The notes: generated by a model not told the origin, from the sequence alone. A DNA stretch of 64,000 bases from DATDFB01 sp035276475 (GCA_035276475.1 DATELQ010000134.1:1-64000), one strand, 5' to 3'; shown: positions 1 through 9,701, numbered from the stretch's first letter. Made by a program: numbers and translations.

Positions 1-1
1 C

Positions 2-280
2 GCACCCCACGCCTCCCCCGACAAGACCGAGCACAAAAAGCGCGAAAAGCGCCTCAAGAAGATCGACGACGAGATCGCCGCGCTGGAGGAGCGGATCGCC
101 GCCGCCGAGCGCGAGCGCGAGCGCAACGACCTCCTCCTCTGCAGCGAGGAAGTCTTCCGCGACGGCCCCCGCGTGAAGAAGATCCAGCAGCAGAACAGCG
201 ACCTCAAGGCGATGATCGACCTGCTGTATGGGAAGTGGGAGGCGCTGGCGAAGGAGAAGGAAGAGGTGGGCGCGGTGTAA
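2..280 (+). CDS. ABC-F family ATPase, C-terminal fragment
   Basis: Only the last 92 codons are in the window; the gene continues upstream of position 1. The reading frame beginning at base 2 is open to a TAA at 278-280. The peptide is highly charged and helical (KKREKRLKKIDDEIAALEER early, then EVFRDGPRVKKIQ and LYGKWEALAKE). This matches the C-terminal coiled-coil domain that follows the second ATPase cassette in ABC-F proteins of the Uup/EttA type, whose hallmarks are a short antiparallel coiled coil and a final 'L..LY..WE.L' segment. ABC-F proteins act on ribosomes or, for Uup, in DNA maintenance. Neither ATPase cassette is visible, so the subfamily cannot be assigned. The next gene may share its transcript. 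Confidence 0.75.
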   Translation, partial: APHASPDKTEHKKREKRLKKIDDEIAALEERIAAAERERERNDLLLCSEEVFRDGPRVKKIQQQNSDLKAMIDLLYGKWEALAKEKEEVGAV

Positions 281-338
281 CGGATCGGCTGCGTATGCAC
301 TATGTGTAGAGCCACGGTATTCACTAATATTTCCATCC

Positions 339-1946
339 GTGCATCTATCTGTGGACGAGCTGGCACTTGTTCTCCAGGATCAGAAGCGTCGCGGCACGCT
401 GAGCGTTCTTGCAGGAGCCGGCGTGTCCATGCTCCCTCCCTGCGACCTCCCTTCCGGACCGCTTCTGAAAGATTGGGGTGTATCCGCTCTCTTTGAAGCT
501 GCCGGGCGCGCGGACCTATGGGAGAGTGTGCGCACGAACCCGCGGTATGCCAAGGCGGTCCCTGAGGTGTTGTTCCAGCACGTTTACGATTCCGTGGGTG
601 ACGACTTCCTCGACTTTTTCCGCGTCCTCGATGGCGCGCAGCCGAACGCGGTACATGCGCTCCTCGGCAGGTGGGCGCACGAGGGAGTGACGATCTTAAC
701 GACGAACTTCGATCATCTGATCGATGCCTTTGCTCCGCCGGGCAGCGTCGTCCATCTGCATGGCAGCCTTGCCGATCCGGCTGAGATGGTAGTGCGTCTG
801 CACCAGATCGGGCACGGTATCGGAGAGGATCTGCAGGAGCGCCTTGACAGTGCCATCCGTGGCCGTCTGCTATGCGTCCTGGGCTACTCCGGTAACGACC
901 GTGACATCGCCGCCGCGGTACGTTATGCACGGCCGGAAGGAATCCTTTGGTTGATCCGCAATGAAACCGATTGGGCATGGCGCAACCTGCAATACTTCGC
1001 GCACCCTGACATCGGCATCGTCGTTACGACAGGGGAGATGGGCGATCTCGTGACACGGCTCGGCGCCACGAATCCACCCCAGAGACCGCGCCGTCGGAAT
1101 CACCAACATCGCACTGCGTGGACCCGGCAGCTTTCCCGCGGCACACTCGCTCTTGCGAACTCGAACTTGCTCCATGCGGTCCAGCATTATGAAGCTGCGG
1201 CCTCGGTCGCGCTGGATGCGTTGAGCGCCACGCGTGATGGGCGCGCCCGCCCCGCTCTTCGCGTCGCGGCAGTGGAGGCTTTAAGTGCGCAGGGCAAATT
1301 TGAGGAAGCCATCGCCGCTGTGAGCCGACATGTTGGCGAAGGCGAACCACAGGGACCCGCATACGAGCTCGCGCTGATCTCCATGTCCCTGGGCACGTTG
1401 GAGCTGGAGTCGGAGCATCCGGACTCGAACCGCGCCATGGCGTATTTCGTCAATGCGGCGAAGATGGCAAGCGAGTTGGAGTCGCAGCTCCACGACGACG
1501 AGTCCCGCGACACCCTTATGAAATTCCGTGCGGCGCTTGCCAACAATCTCGGCGTGCTCTTTCTCATCACGGGCATGCCATTCGCCGCGATCAAGCAGTT
1601 CCCGCGCAGCATCGAAGACGCAGACCGCCGCGGCGATCTCGCCGCGCTCGCCCTCTACGCCGCGAACCTTAGCGTGGCTTACCACATGGCGCGACGCTTC
1701 GCGGACGCACGAAAGATGCGCCGCGTCGCGCTCGGAATCGCCGGTCGCTATGGGTTTCATCACGTAGCGGCGTATCTCCTCCGCTGGATGGGTCGACTGG
1801 TCTGCGATCACGGACTCACCAGCTCGGGCCTTCGTTTCCTGCAGGCCGCGCTCGGGATCTATGAAACAGTGGAAGAAGATCAGTTTGGATGCGAGATCAC
1901 GCGGCGCATGATCGAGCAATACACGAGCGCGACGGGCTCCTCCTGA
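339..1946 (+). CDS. SIR2-like domain protein with C-terminal TPR-like repeats
   Basis: About 535 residues if translation starts at the GTG at 339. An in-frame ATG at 228 lies inside the upstream gene and would add an Arg-rich leader that is only that gene read in another frame, so I reject it; GTG 351 is also possible, and neither has a clear Shine-Dalgarno. The N-terminal half is a SIR2 NAD-binding fold: GAGVS at residues 26-30, TTNFD at 121-125, the catalytic-type His in HLHG at 139-142, then an LGYSGND motif. The C-terminal half is Ala/Leu-rich helical hairpins of TPR type, including a 'NNLGVLFLITGMPFAAIKQF' unit. SIR2 domains of this kind usually hydrolyse NAD in anti-phage systems, with the TPR part as probable sensor; that role here is inference. 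The TIR-WD40 gene follows after 82 bases on the same strand. Confidence 0.8.
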   Translation: MHLSVDELALVLQDQKRRGTLSVLAGAGVSMLPPCDLPSGPLLKDWGVSALFEAAGRADLWESVRTNPRYAKAVPEVLFQHVYDSVGDDFLDFFRVLDGAQPNAVHALLGRWAHEGVTILTTNFDHLIDAFAPPGSVVHLHGSLADPAEMVVRLHQIGHGIGEDLQERLDSAIRGRLLCVLGYSGNDRDIAAAVRYARPEGILWLIRNETDWAWRNLQYFAHPDIGIVVTTGEMGDLVTRLGATNPPQRPRRRNHQHRTAWTRQLSRGTLALANSNLLHAVQHYEAAASVALDALSATRDGRARPALRVAAVEALSAQGKFEEAIAAVSRHVGEGEPQGPAYELALISMSLGTLELESEHPDSNRAMAYFVNAAKMASELESQLHDDESRDTLMKFRAALANNLGVLFLITGMPFAAIKQFPRSIEDADRRGDLAALALYAANLSVAYHMARRFADARKMRRVALGIAGRYGFHHVAAYLLRWMGRLVCDHGLTSSGLRFLQAALGIYETVEEDQFGCEITRRMIEQYTSATGSS

Positions 1947-2000
1947 GAATTTACAGCATGCGGCTCGAAGCGCGAACGTGGGAAATTGAGCGATGCTGCA

Positions 2001-2018
2001 CCTCCTATGAAGAGGAGG
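2001..2018 (+). promoter_or_regulatory. Hairpin masking the ribosome-binding site of the TIR-WD40 gene
   Basis: CCTCCT at 2001-2006 is perfectly complementary to AGGAGG at 2013-2018, with a 6-base loop. AGGAGG is the Shine-Dalgarno for the ATG at 2029 (10-base spacing). If the hairpin forms, it would hide the ribosome-binding site. Regulatory function is inferred; the stem is short. Confidence 0.35.
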
Positions 2019-2028
2019 CGTTCGATCA

Positions 2029-5013
2029 ATGTCCACTGTCTCGCAGCTCCCCGTTCTATCAGCAAGCGATCCATCCGCTGCGGCAGGGCGACAGGAGATC
2101 ACGCTTTTCATCTCCTACTGGCGGCCGGACCAGCCTGTGGTCATGCAGCTCGCCGCCGCGCTCGAAGAGGCAGGCATCGTCGCCAAGGGCGACTGGCTTC
2201 TCACCGCGGGCGCGCCGTTCCATGACGTTCTCGGCGACTGGATCGTCTCGGCGTCGACGGTCGTGCTGATGCTGACGCCCGAGTTCCTCGCATCCGCTGA
2301 GTGTGCGAAGGAAGTCGAGCGCGCGCGGCGGCTCGGCAAGCGCCTCGCGCCGATCCTGCTGCGTCGCGTCCCGACGGAGACGATGCCGGAGGAACTGCGA
2401 GCCATCAACTGGATCGTGTGGCCGCAAGACGGCAACGTGCAACGCCTTGCGACGCTTCTTCGAGAAGGGATCGACAAGGACTTCGACTGGGAACGCGAGC
2501 ACAGCAGAATCGCTGAGAGACAGGAACAGTGGGCGCGATCCGGCGGCAAGCGCTCGTTCACGCTGCGTCGCGACGATCTCCGGCGGGCGGAGAGCTGGAT
2601 CGCGCGCGCTGGCACCAATCCCGATCTCACACCGCGTCCAACTCCGGCCATCATCGACTTCGTTGCTCAGAGCCGGCGCGACGAGAAGACGGCGCAGCGG
2701 GTTGCGTTCGGCACGATCATCACCGTCCTGCTCATCCTTCTGGCGGCGGGAGCGTTCGCGTTGCGGGAAGCGAACGCGCGAGCGGCGTCCGAGCGCCTGC
2801 GCGCGCAGGCGGAAGAAGGTCGCGCCCTTGCCGACCGTTTGCGACTCGGCGAGGCAAAGCTAAAGCTCGAGGCGGAGGAGAGGAAGCGGGTCGCCGAGAA
2901 GTTTGCCAGCGATCAGCAACACGAAGCGGCGCAGCAGCGAATCGCCGCCGCGGCCAATGCGGAGACCGCCTTGAGCGAGCAACTGCGGCTGACCGAGGAC
3001 ATGGGGCGACGGCTGTTGACGGAGGGAAAAACGACCGATGCGGCGCCGTATCTCGCAGCCGTCTACGCGCAACGAGTCGCCAATCCGCCGCTTGGCGAAA
3101 CCGACGCTCTGCGCACCATGCTCGCTCGCGCGGTGGCGCCGCTGGCCGGACGGCGCGCGGTCCTGAGCGAAGACGCGAAAGGCGTTTCATTCGTTGCTTT
3201 CAGCGCGGACGACTCGCAGGTCGCCACGGCGACCGACGACGGACTGCTGTCGATCTGGGAAACGAAGACCGGAAAAAATGTGTGCGGGGCGTACCCGGAT
3301 GAAAGCTCGTTCATGATCGGTGCCGCGTTCACGCCGGACCGCAATCGCGTGATCGCTTACGAGAGTCACTATCGCGGCAATGGTGACGGCACTGACAAGC
3401 CCTATTACACGCTGCGCGCGTATCTGATCGACTGCTCGACGGGCCTGAGCCTCGAGCACTACGACAGCAACAATCAAGGCGAACATGACCCGGCCTGGAT
3501 CGGCATGGAGCCGCCGCGCTTCACCGTGGATGGGAAGTCGTTCACGTTCGACTTCACCCGCGGCGAGGTCTTCTCCCTCGCCGATGGATCTCCTCGGGAC
3601 GCGAGTGGCATCGCTCCGCTCCAATCGAAGGCTCCGCCGCCGGTCGCAGTCGACGATGCGGCGAAACCCTGCGCCGAGACGGTCTCCGTCACGAGGTGGG
3701 CGAGCGGTGATGGTGCGTTTGTCGTCGACCCGAACGGCATGCTGTATCGAACGTCCGATTGCGCATGGGTCACGCAGGTGGAAGGGCCGACGGCGATTCG
3801 TACCGCGCAATTCAGTCACGACCGGCGGCTGCTCGCGACCGCTTACGGCGACGGAGCCGTGGTCTGGGAATGGCAGAAGGCGCGCCCCGCACTGCTCGCG
3901 CAATGGCAGACCGGCGGTGTGGACGCGGTCTTCGCGGACCGCGACGGGAAGAGCATCGTCGTCGCGCAAAAGGACAGGATCGAGGTCCGGGACGTGAAGA
4001 GCGGAGCCGTGGTGGGCGGTACCACGGTGCCGTCCGGTCGCACGGCCACGCTCATCCCTCTGACCGAACGCGTGATCGCCGAAGGAAACAAAGACGCGGA
4101 GCTTCTCGCCGCCCGCGGCGGCGCCGCGCTGGCACAGTTGGAGCTCGATCCGAATGCGGTGATCCGGGAACACAGCGAAGGCACCGCTCCCGAATCCTGG
4201 GCAGCCGACGTGGACACGAAGTTGATGATGATCAAGTATCCGGCTCAGTGGGACGACGGTTCCCGGACCACCTTTGAGCTGCGCGATCTGCAGACCGGCA
4301 AACAGCTCTCATCGCTGACCGCGTTAGGGGATGACTTCGACGCGCTTGCCATGAATTGGAGGAAGCACGAGCTCTTCACCACATCGCGCAATGGTACGAA
4401 TCCATCGATGTGGACCGACACGATTGCCGATCACTGGAGCCCGAACTACATCCGTGAGAGCGGAGGATTCATCAGGTCTGCCGCAGCCGCCTTTCTGCCG
4501 GACGGCCAAACGATCCTGACGGCGGACCGGGACGGCATCGCCCGTTTCCACGCGTCGAAATCGCGGCGGGAGCAGATCCGCACGCGGTTATCCGACTCCA
4601 CCAGCATCGCCATCAGCCGCGACGGCCGCTTCGCCCTCATCGGAAACGCGGAGTCGACGGAGATTCTCGATCTGACGCATTACGTCTCGGTGGCGCTCTG
4701 CACGGGCCGGATGTCGGGCGACCGCTGGGCGTTGAGCGCGGACAGCCGGCTGGCGGTGACCTCCGGCCCCGACGCGATGGTTCGGGTCTGGGACCTGGCT
4801 TCGGGGCGGCTGATTTCCTCGATGCGCGTTCCAGAGGTGCCTCGGCCGGCGCGATTCAGCGAGGTTGGTGGCGAGATCCTCGTCCAGGCGGGAAAGCTGA
4901 CGCAGTTGTGGCGCGTGCCCACGGAAGCGCGTTTGCCGGCCGAGATATCGGGTGACATTGCGCGCCTGCTGCCACTGCGTCTGGACGGAGAGCGGCTCGT
5001 GCCACGGAAATGA
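2029..5013 (+). CDS. TIR domain - transmembrane - WD40 beta-propeller protein
   Basis: 994 residues with a strong AGGAGG ribosome-binding site. Residues 24-140 form a TIR domain: 'ITLFISYWRPD' opens it, 'VVLMLTPEFLAS' is the central strand, and E95 in 'AECAKEVERA' sits where the catalytic Glu of TIR NADases lies. One membrane helix spans about 226-245, followed by a long Ala/Glu/Arg-rich coiled coil (246-330). Residues ~380 to the end carry WD40-type blades such as 'FSADDSQVATATDDGLLSIW' and 'TSGPDAMVRVWDLASG'. The layout puts TIR and propeller on opposite sides of the membrane, or tethers both to it. TIR-TM-WD40 proteins are common in large-genome bacteria and may be effectors or signalling proteins; activity is not established. 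It converges on the ATPase gene with a gap of only three bases. A degraded relative lies at 30086-31199. Confidence 0.85.
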   Translation: MSTVSQLPVLSASDPSAAAGRQEITLFISYWRPDQPVVMQLAAALEEAGIVAKGDWLLTAGAPFHDVLGDWIVSASTVVLMLTPEFLASAECAKEVERARRLGKRLAPILLRRVPTETMPEELRAINWIVWPQDGNVQRLATLLREGIDKDFDWEREHSRIAERQEQWARSGGKRSFTLRRDDLRRAESWIARAGTNPDLTPRPTPAIIDFVAQSRRDEKTAQRVAFGTIITVLLILLAAGAFALREANARAASERLRAQAEEGRALADRLRLGEAKLKLEAEERKRVAEKFASDQQHEAAQQRIAAAANAETALSEQLRLTEDMGRRLLTEGKTTDAAPYLAAVYAQRVANPPLGETDALRTMLARAVAPLAGRRAVLSEDAKGVSFVAFSADDSQVATATDDGLLSIWETKTGKNVCGAYPDESSFMIGAAFTPDRNRVIAYESHYRGNGDGTDKPYYTLRAYLIDCSTGLSLEHYDSNNQGEHDPAWIGMEPPRFTVDGKSFTFDFTRGEVFSLADGSPRDASGIAPLQSKAPPPVAVDDAAKPCAETVSVTRWASGDGAFVVDPNGMLYRTSDCAWVTQVEGPTAIRTAQFSHDRRLLATAYGDGAVVWEWQKARPALLAQWQTGGVDAVFADRDGKSIVVAQKDRIEVRDVKSGAVVGGTTVPSGRTATLIPLTERVIAEGNKDAELLAARGGAALAQLELDPNAVIREHSEGTAPESWAADVDTKLMMIKYPAQWDDGSRTTFELRDLQTGKQLSSLTALGDDFDALAMNWRKHELFTTSRNGTNPSMWTDTIADHWSPNYIRESGGFIRSAAAAFLPDGQTILTADRDGIARFHASKSRREQIRTRLSDSTSIAISRDGRFALIGNAESTEILDLTHYVSVALCTGRMSGDRWALSADSRLAVTSGPDAMVRVWDLASGRLISSMRVPEVPRPARFSEVGGEILVQAGKLTQLWRVPTEARLPAEISGDIARLLPLRLDGERLVPRK

Positions 5014-5016
5014 GCG

Positions 5017-7614
5017 TCAGGCGGAGGGAGCCTCGATCACCGTCTTGAGCGTCTGCAGCTCGTCCTTCAACAGCGATGTGCTCACCTGGACCTTTCCGTC
5101 GGCCGGCGCGCTGATCGTGCTCGGCGAGAGCCACGGCAGGCGGTGCACGTCGCACGGTACCTCGCTGCGGATGCGCTCCACGTCGTCCTCGCCGTGAAGC
5201 AAGAGGAAGATGCGCCACGGAGAGGCATCCTTGTCGAGATACCGCTTCCACAGCCGGAGCACGCGCACGAGGCCGCGCGCGATCGTCGTGACCGTCAGTT
5301 CGTCCATGTTCTGCAGCGGGTCGTCGAGCACGAGCGTGCGCAGCGGGTTCTCCGCGCGCCGCGAGCAGAGCAGGAAAATTGCCAGCGCCAGCGTGTTGAG
5401 CTCCGCCGTATTCAGGAGAAACTTCGCCGAGATCCCGTAGGCCTGCAGGTCGAGACGCTGCTCGCTCGACTTGAGATCGGCCGAAGGGATGACGTCGCGG
5501 TAGGCCCAGCGCGCGGGCGTGAACAAGGCCGTCAGCTCGTTGAGCGCCTGGCGCAGCGCGCCGTTCTCCGCGAACAGCGTGTCGAGCCGTTGCACGTCCC
5601 CGGCGTCGAGCTTCGCGATCTGCGTCGCGGCCTTGTGCATCTCGCGGAGCGTGGGGAGCAAAGCCTCCAACGTGCGCGGCGCGGCCGGCAGTTCGGCGCG
5701 TGTGTCGGCGAGCTGCGTGATGGCGGTGAGCGCGGCCTTCGCGCTCCGCAGCAGCTCGCGTCCCCAGCCCCTGTTCCCGACCGCGATCGATAGCGAGCCC
5801 GCCGGCACATTGACCGGATGTCCTCGGCCGAGGGCGTCGCGCAGTGCCTGCCCGAGAGACGGCTTCGTCTGCCGGAGCTCCTCGCCGAACACGCCGAGCG
5901 CCGCCGCGGCGGTGAGCGCGTCGACATTCGGCGGAGCGGCAGGCATCGCCGCCTCCGCGGCCGCCATCGCCGCAGCCGCCTCCGCCGCCGACACGAACGA
6001 GATCACGCGTTCGCGCGCAATGACGCACTGGTCACGGGCCGCCTCCAGGTCTAGCAGCGACACCCGCACTGAGGTCAGAAGCGACGACGCGTCCTCAGAG
6101 CCTCGCCGAATCGCATCGTTGACGGTCTCGACGATCCTCGCCTGCCGTTCCAGGAGATCGGTTCGCGCATGCAGGCGCATCCAGCGCCGCAGCAGCGCCG
6201 GCAGGTCGCCTTGGTTTTCCATGTCCCCGCTGACTGCCGTGATCCCGTAGTGCTCGAGCACCGTCACGGCGTTCGTCAGCGTTTCTTTCCGCTGATCGAG
6301 CTCCGGCCCGAGCGTCTTCAGCGCCTCGTCGAGCGCGCGCGCGGCGTTCTGCAGATCGTCGGCGCTGGCGGGACCGGACTTCTGATAGTAGTCGCGGATC
6401 GCGGGCGGCAGCATCGCGCCGAGGTCGTGAACCTGCGTTTTGGTGAGCGGCATCAGCTCGAGGAACTTCTCCCACGTCGTCGTCGACGGATCCGCGAGCC
6501 ATTGCAACCTGTCGCGGGCCCGCGCGTCGTCGAGCTCGTAGCCGTCCGCGATTTTCTTTCCGACCGTATCGACGATCCTCGGCGGGAGGTTCGCGAAGTG
6601 CGCCTTCGCGTCGGACATCAGCTTGTTGCGCTCGCGGAGCCCCTGGCTCTCGAGGTCGAAGAACGCGCTGAGGAAGAGCCGGGCCCGTTCGGCCGCTGAC
6701 GAATGCGTCAGATCGTCGGCGACGGTCTGGTCGAGACGGAAGGCGTTCGGATTCATCGTGCCGAGGGGCTCGGCGATGCCGTCCTTCAAGACCGTCCACG
6801 TTCGCTCTTCTCCTCCGAGCTTGATCGCGATCGTCGCCGCCGTGCCGGGCGCCTCGCGATTGGCGAGACAGACGGCGTGGTCCTGCCCTTCCAGCCGCGC
6901 CACCTTTCCGGTCGCCAACAGCTCCAGCGCCTCGGAGAGCGACGACTTCCCGCTGCCGTTGTGCCCGTGCACGATGAGGAGCTGGTGGTCGTGCCCCAGC
7001 TCGAACACGCGCCGTCCGGAGATCCGGAGGTTATCGAGCTCGATGCGCTCCAGCGCCGCACCCGCCGCCGCTCGCGCGGCGGGGCGCTGCCCGAACCACG
7101 TCTCCGTGTCCGCGAGCAGCCACGAGAACGCGCGGCGCACGGCCGCGTCGTCGGTCAGGCTGCCGTTCTCCGGACGCCAGACGTTCACGCCGACGGCGTG
7201 CAGGTACATGCCATCGCGGAGGATCGTGCGCAGCGTCTCGGCGAGCTGCGGAACGTCGCCGCCCAAATACGCGAGAACGATCTCCACCGCGTACGGCGGA
7301 CGGTTCACGTTCTCGGTCGAGCGCGTCTCCTCGATCAGAAGGTGTCGCAGATAGGCCGCCTCGTCGATCTTCTTCCGCACGTCGGTCGTCGTGTCGACGA
7401 GATGCACGATGCCGAGGGAGCCGAGCTCGCCGTCGCGGATGAGGGCGTCCATTTTGAAGTCGACCTGCTGCGAGACGCGGATGCTCACGGGACTTCCGAC
7501 GACGTACTCGCGCAGCCTGGCGGCGTCCTGCGAGAGATCCGCAAGGGCCACCGCCTTCATGCGCGGGATCGCCTTCATCACTTCGGCAAGCTGGTCGTGC
7601 AAGGGGTTGCTCAT
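5017..7614 (-). CDS. SMC/ABC-type AAA ATPase, third gene of the DUF4062-SIR2 operon
   Basis: 865 residues. The start ATG at 7614 overlaps the stop of the SIR2 gene as ATGA. The open frame runs far upstream, but that stretch only shadows the SIR2 gene. Residues 1-190 form an N-terminal domain I do not recognise. Walker A is GHNGSGKSS at 217-225. Residues ~330-700 are long, mostly helical and probably coiled-coil. A degenerate ABC signature (LNTAELNTLALA, ~730), Walker B (TLVLDDPLQN, ~760) and an H-loop-like LLLHGED (~803) follow. This order, head-helices-head, is the SMC/RecN/AAA15 plan. Such ATPases are the sensor or DNA-handling component in Lamassu and the wider ABC three-component systems. 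By analogy it would recognise foreign DNA or its ends and license the SIR2 effector; this is inference. Confidence 0.8.
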   Translation of the reverse strand: MSNPLHDQLAEVMKAIPRMKAVALADLSQDAARLREYVVGSPVSIRVSQQVDFKMDALIRDGELGSLGIVHLVDTTTDVRKKIDEAAYLRHLLIEETRSTENVNRPPYAVEIVLAYLGGDVPQLAETLRTILRDGMYLHAVGVNVWRPENGSLTDDAAVRRAFSWLLADTETWFGQRPAARAAAGAALERIELDNLRISGRRVFELGHDHQLLIVHGHNGSGKSSLSEALELLATGKVARLEGQDHAVCLANREAPGTAATIAIKLGGEERTWTVLKDGIAEPLGTMNPNAFRLDQTVADDLTHSSAAERARLFLSAFFDLESQGLRERNKLMSDAKAHFANLPPRIVDTVGKKIADGYELDDARARDRLQWLADPSTTTWEKFLELMPLTKTQVHDLGAMLPPAIRDYYQKSGPASADDLQNAARALDEALKTLGPELDQRKETLTNAVTVLEHYGITAVSGDMENQGDLPALLRRWMRLHARTDLLERQARIVETVNDAIRRGSEDASSLLTSVRVSLLDLEAARDQCVIARERVISFVSAAEAAAAMAAAEAAMPAAPPNVDALTAAAALGVFGEELRQTKPSLGQALRDALGRGHPVNVPAGSLSIAVGNRGWGRELLRSAKAALTAITQLADTRAELPAAPRTLEALLPTLREMHKAATQIAKLDAGDVQRLDTLFAENGALRQALNELTALFTPARWAYRDVIPSADLKSSEQRLDLQAYGISAKFLLNTAELNTLALAIFLLCSRRAENPLRTLVLDDPLQNMDELTVTTIARGLVRVLRLWKRYLDKDASPWRIFLLLHGEDDVERIRSEVPCDVHRLPWLSPSTISAPADGKVQVSTSLLKDELQTLKTVIEAPSA

Positions 7615-9701
7615 TTTGCCGCGACTCCGAGATAGTTCCGCGCCTCGGCGGCCGTCACCGTGCCGATCGCGGCGTCCCACAGTGTCTTCGCGTCGGGCGG
7701 CGACATGCGTTGCATGTTCGGGTCGTCGCCCCGTTGGTCCTTCGCGCGCTGCAGCGGCCATGGCGCGTCGGTGCGGCAGAGCTCCCACAGCACCTTGCGC
7801 GCGGGGAAGCCGACGATGCGCGGCTCGGCGCCGTGACGCTCGAACCCGCAGAAGCGGATCGTCAGCGCGGTCGGCGTCTCGCCGGGCTTCTCCGAAAAGA
7901 ACAGCGTCGGCGCGAGCGACTCCGCGGGACGCAGCTCCATCGGGTCGAGAGCCGCGCCGGTCTTGTTCCAGAGCGCCGCGGCCATGTTGCGCAGCGCCAG
8001 CTCCACGACCGCTCCCCACGCCACCCAACCGCCCGAGGCGGTCGTCGGGTAGTACCACGGCAGTTGCCGCATCAGCGACATCATGCGGCTCGGCCGCCGG
8101 TCGGCGTGCAGCACATCGATGGAAGCGAACTCGCGCAGCAGGCCGGCATGGAATTGCGACGTCCAGGCGCAGACAGCGGCGTGCTCGCGGCGGCCCTGCG
8201 CCTCCGTCCACTGCACCTCGGCGCGCTCCTGCTCGCGTTTCATCTGCGCTTCGAACGCGTCGATCACCGCCTGGACCTCGGCATCCGGACGCGGCTTCCC
8301 GAACATCCCGGCCACGCCGCGGTGAAGGAACGCCTTCAGGCACTGCTGCTGGCGGATGCGGAAGACCTTGTGCTCGAGCCACTGCAACTGTTCGTCGACG
8401 TGCGGGAAGCGGCTGTCGCTGCGGAAGTGGAAGCGGACGTAGTTCTCGTGCTTGTTGAAGTGCTCGGGAGTCGTGCCGAAGGCGCGCGTTGCGGCGTGCA
8501 GCACCTCCATCCCGTGGAACTCGCGCTCGTTCTCTTCGCCCGGCGCGAGGAAAAACGCCGGCGCGTCTTCCTCCGTTTTCTTCGCGTCCGTCGTGCCGGA
8601 GGCGCGGCCCATCTCCTCGTACACGGTGCGGAAGGTGTCGTGGATGACGGGGTCCTGCAGGCTGTAGCCGCAGAAGACGACCGTGTGCGTGCGCATCAGC
8701 GTGCGCAGGAAGTCGGCGGCCCACGAGTCCTGCCGCCAGTTCTGGATCTCGCGGTAGGTGAAGACCATCGACGGCAGGTACTTCGCGACTGCTTCGTCAT
8801 CGCCGCGGTCGCGGAGCTGTTTGTAGTGCTGCGCGCAGCCGTGCATCTTCACTAGGACCGCGCTGCGGTGGCCGGTGCCGAGGACGAAGAACTCGGACGG
8901 CGAGGCGATGCGGGCGAATTCGTCGATGTAGGTCGGCGGCGAGAGCGTCTCGGTGATGCCGCCGTTCGGAAAGCGCATGGCGAAGCCCGACATCCGGAAG
9001 GCGCCTTCGAGGAGGAGATCGAAGTTCGCGGTGATGGTGATGCTGCAGAAGCCCTCGCGGGCCAGGCGGGCGATGATGTGGTGCCGCGGCAGGAGCCGGC
9101 CGCCGTAGCTCTCCAGAACCTTCCGAGGATCGGACTCCTCCGGCTCGCCGCCCATGACGCGCTCGGAGCGGAAGCCCATGGTGTCGAGGAACAGCGCCTT
9201 GCCCGCGGCGCGCGATTCGCGGAGGGCCCACTCGCCGAGGCGCGGGTCGATGCGGTCGAGCGGGATGTCGTCGCGAAGCTTCGCGTCGCGGCCGGCGGCG
9301 GCCAGGCGGATCGTTTCCTCGCGATTGGCGACGGCGTCGAGAGTGCCGGGCGGCAGGCCGCGGAGCAGCGTGCCGAAGGCGACGCAGAACCAGTCATTGG
9401 TCTCGTAGTAGCGCGTCGCCAAGGCGTCGACATGGGCGAGCGTGAAACGGAAGAGATTGGAGTCGCTGGGCGCGTCTTTGAGGCCGAAGGTCAGCCGGAG
9501 ATCGTCGACGATCTCGGGGCGGCCGAGCGTGTCCGCGAGAGCGAGGAGGCGGATCAGCAGCCGGGTGATGAGGCGGCGCGAGCTGTTCCCCTCGCTGTCG
9601 ATGGAGAAGCCGGAGCCGATGAAGAAGACGACTCCGCCGTTCACGACGCGGTCGGCGAGGCGGCCGAGGGCCTTGGCGGGGAAGTGGGCGGGCTCGTTCA
9701 T
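7611..9701 (-). CDS. SIR2-like effector, middle gene of the DUF4062-SIR2-ATPase operon
   Basis: 696 residues. SIR2-type landmarks are GSGFS (29-33), TANFD (223-227), MHG (285-287, where the catalytic His is expected) and CGYSLQDP (343-350). The spacing between the first two is unusually long, about 190 residues, with a helical insertion rich in Arg/Asp. The C-terminal ~330 residues have no domain I recognise and contain several Trp/His-rich helices. No signal or membrane segment is visible. Start and stop both overlap the neighbouring genes by ATGA, so all three products are probably made in fixed proportion. The established role of SIR2 domains in phage defence is NAD hydrolysis or ADP-ribose chemistry; the trigger here would have to come from the partners. 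It differs in length and motif spacing from the SIR2-TPR protein at 339-1946, so it is not a recent duplicate. Confidence 0.82.
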   Translation of the reverse strand: MNEPAHFPAKALGRLADRVVNGGVVFFIGSGFSIDSEGNSSRRLITRLLIRLLALADTLGRPEIVDDLRLTFGLKDAPSDSNLFRFTLAHVDALATRYYETNDWFCVAFGTLLRGLPPGTLDAVANREETIRLAAAGRDAKLRDDIPLDRIDPRLGEWALRESRAAGKALFLDTMGFRSERVMGGEPEESDPRKVLESYGGRLLPRHHIIARLAREGFCSITITANFDLLLEGAFRMSGFAMRFPNGGITETLSPPTYIDEFARIASPSEFFVLGTGHRSAVLVKMHGCAQHYKQLRDRGDDEAVAKYLPSMVFTYREIQNWRQDSWAADFLRTLMRTHTVVFCGYSLQDPVIHDTFRTVYEEMGRASGTTDAKKTEEDAPAFFLAPGEENEREFHGMEVLHAATRAFGTTPEHFNKHENYVRFHFRSDSRFPHVDEQLQWLEHKVFRIRQQQCLKAFLHRGVAGMFGKPRPDAEVQAVIDAFEAQMKREQERAEVQWTEAQGRREHAAVCAWTSQFHAGLLREFASIDVLHADRRPSRMMSLMRQLPWYYPTTASGGWVAWGAVVELALRNMAAALWNKTGAALDPMELRPAESLAPTLFFSEKPGETPTALTIRFCGFERHGAEPRIVGFPARKVLWELCRTDAPWPLQRAKDQRGDDPNMQRMSPPDAKTLWDAAIGTVTAAEARNYLGVAAK

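Noticed and set aside
228..338. Longer start (ATG 228) for the SIR2-TPR protein
   Set aside because: The added leader is Arg-rich and overlaps the coding end of the ABC-F gene; it has no ribosome-binding site.
7615..8724. 370-residue N-terminal extension of the SMC-type ATPase
   Set aside because: It is the SIR2 gene read in another frame; the ATG at 7614 overlapping the SIR2 stop explains the true start.
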